A stretch of DNA of 21,613 bases from Paludibacter sp. UBA5753 (GTDB lineage: Bacteria > Bacteroidota > Bacteroidia > Bacteroidales > Paludibacteraceae), in the NCBI GenBank assembly GCA_002427615.1, contig DIFH01000114.1:1-21613 (forward strand). The letters are read 5' to 3'. Positions 15,085 through 21,613 of this stretch are shown one piece after another. The translations under genes and the position numbers were made by a program. Position 1 is the stretch's first letter. Each line of letters begins with the position of its first letter. The notes below the pieces were generated by a model. That model was not told the origin of the DNA and did not search any database. It was given only the letters and a program-made list of their open reading frames with translations.

Positions 15085-16521
15085 TTATTTTATTTCGTCC
15101 CAATTATCTGTTCTGAATGATGATACCGGCAGACCATTGATTCCAAAAAGGCAACCCTCAAACCAATCTGTGAATCCATACCGTGCAGCTATTGGTTCAT
15201 TTACTTGTGGGCAAGTTAGCTCAACAAAATTTAAATTTTTTTCTCTAACAATCTGCGCTCTTGCCTCATAAAATACCTTGTCCCGACCAGAAACTTTAAA
15301 TCCATCAAGTTCTTTTTGAAAACTGCTAAGACCATCGGGAGCATCTTCAAAGAATAACCGGAGTTTACCATCTTTAATAATCATATTTTTGAATACAGGA
15401 CTTTTATACTGCATTTTGTTATAACCATACGTTTTACCTAATGCTAACAGAGCTAAACGTTCTCCTGCTTTATTTTTAGCCGCTGGATGTATGCAATCCT
15501 TTTCACCTGCATCCAGTAATACTGCCATTCCAGTCAATGGTTGTCTATCGGCTATTTTAACTTGCGCTTCACGCAATAATGCTCCAAAATATTTAGGCGC
15601 TGTTTCTCCGCCCCAATAATTGAACGGTGCAATTTGACAAAAATAAATAGGAAAATCACCAATATTCCATTTTTCTATCCAATCTTTATGCATGGAAGCA
15701 AATAAATCTGGATATTCCTGATAGTTCATCCGATTAGCCTCCCCCTGATACCAAATTGCTCCTCGCATTCCATAACCGATTAATCCACTTAACATACCAT
15801 TATACAAAACCGTTGGAGTAGTATTTTCAATTGTATTATCGGCCTCCGATTCAGGAATTTTTTTCCCAGTGAATGATGATAAAGCTTGAGGCGACATCCA
15901 TGCTTCAATCCAGGAACCTCCCCAACTACAGTGTAATAATCCGACAGGTACGTTCAATATATGTTGAAGCATTCTTCCAAAGTAGTATCCGGTTGCAGAA
16001 AAATTTCCGGTTGTGTTGGGATTTGCAATTTCCCATTTTCCTCTTGCAAAATCCAATTTCTTTACCGAGCTAATGCGACTGACAGTGAAACATCTCAGAT
16101 GATTATTCGTAGAATTCAGAATATCCATCAATGAATTTTCAACAGGTTGATTGGCATAACCTTTAACAGGTTGTTCCATGTTGGATTGACCTCCACAATA
16201 CCAGACTTCACCAATCAGTACATTTTTAATTTCAATTGTATTTGATGCTTTTAAAATCAGGTTCTGAGGTATATAAGATGCTTCAGGAGTTTCAATTTTG
16301 ATCATCCAAACACTATCTTCTGATGCTTTTACGGAATATTCTAATTTACTCCAGCTAACATGAATTGAAATTTTCTCATTTGGAATTGCCTTTCCCCAAA
16401 TAGCCACATTTGATTTCTGTTGCAAGACCATATCATTTGCAAAAATTGGAGGTAAACTCACTTCACCCCGGATACCAAGAACAATAAAAAGAAATATAGT
16501 TAGTATACTTATCTTTTTCAT
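15085..16521 (-). CDS. Sialate O-acetylesterase-family carbohydrate esterase
   Basis: A 478-residue secreted SGNH-type esterase. Signal peptide at about residues 1-19, then the usual start PPIFANDMVLQQ. The catalytic serine lies in GQSNM (Ser113), the WYQGEAN block is at 257-263, and the acid/base pair is DCIH (Asp342, His345). The family removes acetyl groups from sialic acids or other acetylated sugars such as plant or algal polysaccharides. The substrate here is not shown by sequence. It is the last gene of the four-gene cluster, separated from the DUF4886 gene by 68 bases that contain a hairpin, unlike the tight spacing of the earlier genes. Its expression may therefore be reduced or separately controlled. 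Confidence 0.92.
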   Translation of the reverse strand: MKKISILTIFLFIVLGIRGEVSLPPIFANDMVLQQKSNVAIWGKAIPNEKISIHVSWSKLEYSVKASEDSVWMIKIETPEASYIPQNLILKASNTIEIKNVLIGEVWYCGGQSNMEQPVKGYANQPVENSLMDILNSTNNHLRCFTVSRISSVKKLDFARGKWEIANPNTTGNFSATGYYFGRMLQHILNVPVGLLHCSWGGSWIEAWMSPQALSSFTGKKIPESEADNTIENTTPTVLYNGMLSGLIGYGMRGAIWYQGEANRMNYQEYPDLFASMHKDWIEKWNIGDFPIYFCQIAPFNYWGGETAPKYFGALLREAQVKIADRQPLTGMAVLLDAGEKDCIHPAAKNKAGERLALLALGKTYGYNKMQYKSPVFKNMIIKDGKLRLFFEDAPDGLSSFQKELDGFKVSGRDKVFYEARAQIVREKNLNFVELTCPQVNEPIAARYGFTDWFEGCLFGINGLPVSSFRTDNWDEIK

Positions 16522-16587
16522 GTGAAAATAATTGTTTTTTAGTTGTCACATGGAACTCGTCTCGCCGTTGGCGTAGACTCGTTTCAT
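16522..16587 (-). promoter_or_regulatory. Esterase leader hairpin and tail, related to the thrA leader
   Basis: On the plus strand, TGGAACTCGTCTCGCC (16551-16566), loop GTT, and a near-complement ending GTTTCA (16586) make a hairpin. A 29-base AT-rich tail runs to the ATG and matches the thrA leader. It occupies nearly the whole space after the preceding DUF4886 stop codon (16590). It could attenuate or process the cluster transcript, or be a repeat that landed here. Confidence 0.5.
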
Positions 16588-16589
16588 AT

Positions 16590-17429
16590 TTAGTATTTAA
16601 TAATTGTTACTTTATTTGGTTGTTTTACTGCACTATGAGCGGATATTTTTGCTATTTTCGACTCGCTGTATGATACATTTTCTGGTTTAAACGGGTTGTT
16701 CAAAGCGGATTTTTTTGTAAATATTTCAAACCAAGTATAAGCAGCAGTTAAACGCCCTAAACCCAAACTCAAATGAAATCCATCTCTACAAAAGTTATCG
16801 CCTATCGATGTTCTTCTACCATTCTGAATTGCCGTTCCGCAAGGGATTATAATACGGATACCGGTTTTTTTTGAGACTTTATTTACGGTATTAACTATTG
16901 CCGAATACATCTGTTGTTGGTCTCTGTTATAGTTTTTGAATCCTGAATGTGTTGAATTTGATGCATAAGCCCATGTTTGATGAAGAGCAAATTTTAAATT
17001 AGGATTAGTACTGTTTTTCCTAACATAGTTCATTAATTCTTCAATATAAGGGAAATAGGTATCAAACATACCTGAAAAATGGCTTACCTGTTGAAAAGTC
17101 ACATAATCCCAATTCTCATCTTGTAAACAAAATTGTAGGGTTCTATTTAATAACAGTACAGAGTCCCCATTGATTATTTTACGATAAGCATATAATGCCG
17201 AGTCTCCCTTCACTATATCAGAATGTCTTTTCAGAGAACAACCGCCAATATTACAATTGCCAATTATCATTTTTACACCGGCAGCCTTAGCCAAATCATC
17301 GAGATAGGCTTCAGAAGCATCAACCGAAAAACTATTGCCAATAGCTAATATTTTTATTGTTCTTGCAGCAAAACTATCAGTTTGCAAGAAAATCACGAAA
17401 AGCAATATCACAATCAAAACACGTTTCAT
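16590..17429 (-). CDS. DUF4886-family SGNH-like hydrolase, short form
   Basis: A 279-residue protein with a signal peptide (about residues 1-21). An SGNH-type layout follows: ILAIGNSFS with Ser33, GGCSL (62-66), and RDGFHL with Asp216 and His219 as the likely Asp-x-x-His pair. DUF4886 is a Bacteroidota group, usually placed near carbohydrate enzymes; the reaction is not established, and esterase or deacetylase activity is inferred from the fold. It is a paralogue of the N-terminal half of the gene at 19339, sharing HQTWAYASNSTHS and the FCRDG-x-HL core. It lacks the extra domain and sorting tail of that protein. The start lies 8 bases after the GH110 stop, so the two are cotranscribed. Confidence 0.85.
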   Translation of the reverse strand: MKRVLIVILLFVIFLQTDSFAARTIKILAIGNSFSVDASEAYLDDLAKAAGVKMIIGNCNIGGCSLKRHSDIVKGDSALYAYRKIINGDSVLLLNRTLQFCLQDENWDYVTFQQVSHFSGMFDTYFPYIEELMNYVRKNSTNPNLKFALHQTWAYASNSTHSGFKNYNRDQQQMYSAIVNTVNKVSKKTGIRIIIPCGTAIQNGRRTSIGDNFCRDGFHLSLGLGRLTAAYTWFEIFTKKSALNNPFKPENVSYSESKIAKISAHSAVKQPNKVTIIKY

Positions 17430-17437
17430 ATTTTTGT

Positions 17438-19306
17438 TTATTTTAAGTCAGACAATGTTATTTCTGTTTTTATATTTGGAGACGACTTCATGGTAAGTTC
17501 ATCTATCTCAACCTCGAATGGTTTAGTTCTATTATTTTTATTTCCATAGATAACAACATTCTGAGATAATTTTACATTTATTACCGGCTCATTTTTCCAT
17601 TTTTCATATTTTGTTGATTCTTCTATTGTATTATTAATAAATTGTAGATTATCAACCGAATGCGCTCTCAGCAAACCATCGCCAAACGTTTTAAAAAGAT
17701 TATTCTCGATAATTATATTTCGTTCGTAGGCTTTTTTTGGATTAATTTCTTTCTGTTGAGGATTTACCCAGATAGTTACATGAGAAGCGCCACCACCATA
17801 AGCCCCGTCCAGAAATTTGTTATTTCGAATTGTAACATCATTTACAGCGCCACTTTCGAACCAGGAGTCCATATCGCCTTCGAATAGTATGCCTGTCATT
17901 TGCGAAGAAAATGTATTTTTCTCAACAAGTACTTTTTTGGGAGAACTGATAAGAATACTTCGGGCACGATTATTTTGAACAATATTGTTTCTGAATTCAA
18001 ACTCAGGATACCATTCAATATTTTCGAGTCCATCTCCGGGTTCAATTTTGTCGGTTATGTCTTTGGTAAAAGTGTATTTCGCGTACTGATCGTTAATAAC
18101 CTGTACACTCTTAAGTTGTACTTTCGATTTTGGCAATATGCTTCTGTTCTGAACTATTTGCAATGTATCTTTTGCCGAAGCAAACCTGAATCCAAACTGC
18201 TGCGGATGGCTCAAACGGGCTATAACCGTTTTGGAATCAACAATTTTTTCGACTTTAGTGTAAGTTCCGTGCATGTTACAGGCATCGTCGAGCATGTTTT
18301 CGAACAGGCAATTTTCAACAATAACCTTGCCCTTGCAGTTGCAAAAATGAGTAGCATCGGCAGTAACAGATAAAATGCGGTTAGAGCCAGGTCTACGGCA
18401 AATATTGACTTTATCCAAATGAATATTCTCCGTTTTTTCTGCAATAACACCCATTCCGCCGGCATGATAAATATTGAGGTTATTCAACTCTACATTTTTA
18501 GCATCGGAAAGATGAATTGCCGGACTATGACGATTATTCCCAAATGTTCCCTTAAAAGTAATGATTGTGCCGAGAGGAGGCGCTGTTTTGGTAAATTTTG
18601 TCTGAAGCCTAATGACCCTATTGCTTATCTGCTTTGCTTTGGTCTCCATACTCCAGGGTTTGGGAATATAATACCAATCGTCGGTTCTGTACTGAACAGC
18701 TTTTGTTTGAGGGTTAAAACATATATTTTCGCCCAAAAAGTATTCTTCCCAGCCCTCGCCTGCAATAATTAATCTATTGTCCTGCAATTTAAAATTATTA
18801 AAACCATCGGTAATCCGAATGTCAACCGACGAATCGGAATCATTTACCGCAACGACACTTCCTTCGAGGTAAAAAGGTACTTCCCAGTCTATATTGACAT
18901 TTGCTATTTTTACACCCGACGAATTTTCGACCAAAAACGGTATAATCTGTCCGTGAAATATAAATTCTGCTTCGTTGGCATCTATTTCAACGTTTTTCAT
19001 ACCTATAAGCGGGAATGCAAAACGCCGGTAACCATTATCGTGGTTGGTAATGGCATGATACTTACCATAAGCCCCGGTCGGTCTGAAATGATAAGTTCCT
19101 TTAGGAAAGACCAGTTTAAAATTGCCTTTTTTGTATTCGGCATTTGTCAGTAAACTATAAATGTAAGGCGTCATATCATCTTTGTATTTTTCAATATCCG
19201 AAACACTAAGATAGATAGTCCGCTTTGCAGCGATTGCCGGGGCAAAAAAGCAAATAATAACAAGAAGAGCGCACAGGATTTTTTTTCCACTCATAAAATA
19301 AGACAT
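17438..19306 (-). CDS. GH110-family alpha-1,3-galactosidase
   Basis: Exo-acting enzyme of glycoside hydrolase family 110, which removes terminal alpha-1,3-linked galactose (blood-group B or linear Gal-alpha-1,3-Gal types) with inversion. It is a right-handed parallel beta-helix protein with repeated N-x-x-F/I-x-N/D turns. The frame can extend to a TTG at 19327. I chose the first ATG at 19306 (622 residues), and the ATG at 19294 is nearly as good. A signal peptide follows. Numbered from the TTG, Asp324 (DATHF) and Asp347-Asp348 (DDACNMHG) are spaced 23 and 24 apart, as the three essential aspartates are in characterised GH110 enzymes as I recall. Clear similarity to Bacteroides GH110 sequences runs through FRNNIVQNNRAR and WFESGAVNDVTIRNN. 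It follows the first DUF4886 gene by 32 bases. Confidence 0.92.
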   Translation of the reverse strand: MSYFMSGKKILCALLVIICFFAPAIAAKRTIYLSVSDIEKYKDDMTPYIYSLLTNAEYKKGNFKLVFPKGTYHFRPTGAYGKYHAITNHDNGYRRFAFPLIGMKNVEIDANEAEFIFHGQIIPFLVENSSGVKIANVNIDWEVPFYLEGSVVAVNDSDSSVDIRITDGFNNFKLQDNRLIIAGEGWEEYFLGENICFNPQTKAVQYRTDDWYYIPKPWSMETKAKQISNRVIRLQTKFTKTAPPLGTIITFKGTFGNNRHSPAIHLSDAKNVELNNLNIYHAGGMGVIAEKTENIHLDKVNICRRPGSNRILSVTADATHFCNCKGKVIVENCLFENMLDDACNMHGTYTKVEKIVDSKTVIARLSHPQQFGFRFASAKDTLQIVQNRSILPKSKVQLKSVQVINDQYAKYTFTKDITDKIEPGDGLENIEWYPEFEFRNNIVQNNRARSILISSPKKVLVEKNTFSSQMTGILFEGDMDSWFESGAVNDVTIRNNKFLDGAYGGGASHVTIWVNPQQKEINPKKAYERNIIIENNLFKTFGDGLLRAHSVDNLQFINNTIEESTKYEKWKNEPVINVKLSQNVVIYGNKNNRTKPFEVEIDELTMKSSPNIKTEITLSDLK

Positions 19307-19338
19307 TATTAAGTTATTACAACACAATGCATTTAAAA

Positions 19339-21024
19339 TTATTTTTTCATAACAGGAACCACAAAAGTTTCTCCTTTCAAATCATTGATTTTTAAAATAT
19401 AGGTTCCTTTCGGAAGTGTTTCCATATAAAATTCGTTTTTGCCAATCCTTTCATCCTGGAATTCCAATACCTGCGATCCTGACAGACTGAATACCGAAGT
19501 TTTTTTTATACCTTCGGCGCAACTGATATGGACACTTGCCGTGAAAGGATTTGGAAATACGCTGACCTGATTGAGAGCCTTATTATTTTTTATACCTGTG
19601 CGTGAATCATCCTGAATTTGCAGGGCGTTGATGTAATAAAATTTATGTACGTTGTTGTTGTTGGGTCCCGGTTCTGCTTTTATGGAAATTGTACCCTCCT
19701 GCGTCGGCCGTATATTTGAAACCGTTACGATATTTGACGAATTGTTTGATGCGTTCAAAACGGCAGTGGCTTGTGTGGTTCCGTTAACTGTAAAGAGCGT
19801 TTCCCTGTTATCGGCACTTGACATACGCGAAGCGAAAAACGAAAATTTGTATGTAGCATCTTTGTTCATATTCGATAAACGAAAACCGCTACGGGGACGT
19901 GCGACAGAAGAAAATGTGCCTAATGCATCACTCCAGAAGCAATCACTCGACACATCCGACGGCATATTCATCAAAGTTGTGGTAGTAGTAGGACCATAGG
20001 TGTTTTCGCCCCCAAAACCTTCATCTACTTCAATTACAATTCCTGTTTCTTTCCCGTCACTGTCTGTGAGATTAAACAAGGCATTTCCTTTTGAATAGGA
20101 AATTAAATAGTTCCATTGGGTTGAGGAAGCAGTAACATTCCCAAAATCGATATTAACCGGCGCTGTCAGCGTTGTAACAGGAATATTGCCCTGCATACTT
20201 GTTACCGAATTGGGATTTAAAACCGCGTTATGTGCAGCTTCCTTAACAATTCCAGATTCGGTTTTGGTAACGCTTGAAGGAATAAAGTCATTGTTCAGAA
20301 CCGACAAGCCTGTGAGTATTTCAAACCAGGTACAAGCTGCGGTAAAACGTCCCATTCCAAGATTCAAGTGATAGCCATCGCGGCAAAATGTGTCGCCAAG
20401 AAAACTGCTTCGACCATTTTGAACGGCTGTACCCGATGGAACGACTATATTGATCCCTGCCTCAGCAGTAGCCTGAGTTACCGTACTGATTATGGCATTA
20501 TACATGGTTTCTTGATTGTTTCCATACTTTGCAAAATCGGAATGAGTGGAATTAGATGCATAAGCCCATGTCTGATGAAACATATATTTCACATTTTCAT
20601 TGGTTGCTTTGGTTTTTGCGTAAGCTAATAAATTGCTTAAATAGGGGAAGTAGGTATTTAACATCCCCGAATTTCCGCTATTTTGCTGAAAACTGATATA
20701 GTCCCATTCTTCGTTTGTTAAACCTTGCAAGAGAGTTACATTTTGTGTTGTTGATTTTATCCCTTCTGCATTTATTTTACGGAATGAGTAGGCAGCGCTG
20801 TTGTTTTGAGCATTATTCCAATGAGTTTCCAACGAGCAACCTCCAATGTACATATTACCTATAATGAAAACAATTTCTTTGTTTTTTCCCAAATCGTATA
20901 AGTAATTTTCAACGGCATCTTCCGAAAAACTGTTTCCGATGGCAAGAACGCGGATAGTATCCTGAGCACACAGGGTTACTTTAAAGAAAATGAGTATCAA
21001 TGTTATTAAAAATGTCTTTTTCAT
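19339..21024 (-). CDS. DUF4886 hydrolase with beta-sandwich domain and type IX sorting signal
   Basis: A 561-residue secreted protein. Signal peptide (about residues 1-20), then a DUF4886 SGNH-like domain (22-275) with GNSFS (Ser32), GGCSL (61-65) and RDGYHL (Asp216, His219). A middle beta-sandwich-like region (about 285-475) has INIDFG-like and TYKFSFFASR segments of a kind often attached to secreted sugar enzymes. Residues 487-561 match a type IX sorting domain: VFPNPF, a sandwich of short strands, LPKGTYILKI, and a Lys-rich end. The protein should therefore be exported by the signal peptide, moved across the outer membrane, and anchored or released at the surface. It is the first gene of the cluster. 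Its reaction is unproven. Confidence 0.87.
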   Translation of the reverse strand: MKKTFLITLILIFFKVTLCAQDTIRVLAIGNSFSEDAVENYLYDLGKNKEIVFIIGNMYIGGCSLETHWNNAQNNSAAYSFRKINAEGIKSTTQNVTLLQGLTNEEWDYISFQQNSGNSGMLNTYFPYLSNLLAYAKTKATNENVKYMFHQTWAYASNSTHSDFAKYGNNQETMYNAIISTVTQATAEAGINIVVPSGTAVQNGRSSFLGDTFCRDGYHLNLGMGRFTAACTWFEILTGLSVLNNDFIPSSVTKTESGIVKEAAHNAVLNPNSVTSMQGNIPVTTLTAPVNIDFGNVTASSTQWNYLISYSKGNALFNLTDSDGKETGIVIEVDEGFGGENTYGPTTTTTLMNMPSDVSSDCFWSDALGTFSSVARPRSGFRLSNMNKDATYKFSFFASRMSSADNRETLFTVNGTTQATAVLNASNNSSNIVTVSNIRPTQEGTISIKAEPGPNNNNVHKFYYINALQIQDDSRTGIKNNKALNQVSVFPNPFTASVHISCAEGIKKTSVFSLSGSQVLEFQDERIGKNEFYMETLPKGTYILKINDLKGETFVVPVMKK

Positions 21025-21222
21025 TGTATTAATTGTATTATTTATGAGTTCTTATAATTTTGTTTTTTCTTCTATAATAATTTATTTTTAGCATTTATAG
21101 TGTATATAACTCTTTAAAACAACACTATATCTGTATGGCAATCATATAAAATCATATAAATCAGGACAAAAAGACCGACTTCACAATTGAATTTCAATTG
21201 TAATTATTTCTACTTTACTAAA
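21025..21222. promoter_or_regulatory. Cluster upstream region with dyad symmetry
   Basis: This AT-rich spacer lies between the cluster and the transposase gene. TATAGTGT (21096-21103) and ACACTATA (21122-21129) form an 8-bp dyad centred about 90 bases before the first cluster start, a possible operator. A tight palindrome at 21183-21201 (ACAATTGAA/TTCAATTGT, one base between) lies just past the transposase stop. No TAnnTTTG box is visible on the minus strand, so the cluster promoter remains unplaced. Confidence 0.3.
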
Positions 21223-21613
21223 TTAGATTTTAACGTAATATCTATCTATATCTGCTTGTCTTTTCCTGTGTCTAATTCGAATATGCTCCAAACATAAATC
21301 AACTTCTTTTTGAGTGGCAAAATTTATGGCTATAACCAATAACCTTTCATCCCGAACAGTTAAAAGCGGAATTTCTTCCTGCTCCTGGAGCTTAATGTTC
21401 AATATGTAAAGACTTGCCATCAACACTAATGCCATGTGATGTTGCCATGCTAACCAGCCTGTTACCTGATAACCTGACATGCCTAATTCATTTTTGCAAT
21501 CATCAAAACAACGTTCTACCCAGTACCTGCTGCATTGAAAATATGCCCATTCTTTGTTGCTGTATTCTTGGATATGGCCATTGCTCAAAGAGAATTTTGT
21601 TTTCTCAGATATG
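21223..21613 (-). CDS. IS701-like transposase, C-terminal part (cut by window edge)
   Basis: The frame stays open to the last base of the window, so only the last 130 or so residues are present. The segment RYWVERCFDDCKNELGMSGY followed by QVTGWLAWQHHMALVLMASL matches the end of IS701-type DDE transposases, with Glu in VERCF as the third catalytic acid. The rest of the protein lies outside. A TTG inside the frame is not the true start. The stop is at 21223-21225, so the end of the element should be in the roughly 200 bases before the cluster, but no terminal repeat can be assigned without its partner. Confidence 0.88.
   Translation of the reverse strand, partial: ISEKTKFSLSNGHIQEYSNKEWAYFQCSRYWVERCFDDCKNELGMSGYQVTGWLAWQHHMALVLMASLYILNIKLQEQEEIPLLTVRDERLLVIAINFATQKEVDLCLEHIRIRHRKRQADIDRYYVKI

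Noticed and set aside
16546..16587. 13-codon upstream frame (MKRVYANGETSSM) in the esterase leader
   Set aside because: It arises because the hairpin arm begins with ATGAAAC. The corresponding frame in the thrA leader does not stop but overlaps thrA, and there is no run of regulatory codons, so a leader peptide is not supported.

Overview
The window comes from a member of the Bacteroidota, most likely Bacteroidales. Four things point there: promoter boxes of the TAnnTTTG type in front of several genes, the near absence of strong ribosome binding sites, several small proteins of families known from this phylum, and a C-terminal type IX secretion sorting domain on a secreted enzyme. The genus cannot be fixed from the sequence.

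Positions 1-14350 are ordinary housekeeping chromosome. In order: a repeat-rich edge (1-200); pcm (-); a GC-rich repeat cluster; purL (-); a two-gene unit of a small membrane protein and an OmpH/Skp-like chaperone (+) ending in a strong terminator; ftsB/divIC-like plus a small membrane protein (-); dnaX (+), which carries a 10-A slippery run exactly where a short gamma form would end; a symmetrical bidirectional terminator; a glmM-type phosphohexomutase (-); a DUF4827-like lipoprotein (-); an FKBP-type lipoprotein (-); bifunctional thrA (-); and tRNA-Arg(UCU) (+) with its own promoter and terminator.

Positions 14350-15084 hold no gene. They carry three hairpin or palindrome elements, including a perfect 21-bp hairpin and a roughly 127-bp imperfect palindrome.

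Positions 15085-21024 are a four-gene minus-strand carbohydrate cluster. In transcription order it encodes a DUF4886 SGNH-like hydrolase with a type IX sorting domain, a GH110-type alpha-1,3-galactosidase, a second short DUF4886 hydrolase, and a sialate O-acetylesterase-family enzyme. Genes 1-3 are tightly packed. The fourth follows a hairpin leader that closely matches the leader of thrA 2.5 kb away. The inferred role is stripping ester groups and terminal alpha-1,3-galactose from a glycan in the envelope or outside the cell. The right edge is the C-terminal part of an IS701-like transposase. The cluster therefore lies between a tRNA/repeat zone and an insertion sequence, which suggests an accessory segment.

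The observations most worth following are the dnaX slippage site, the shared thrA/esterase hairpin leader, the gene-free palindromes beside the tRNA, and the two-DUF4886/GH110/esterase arrangement.
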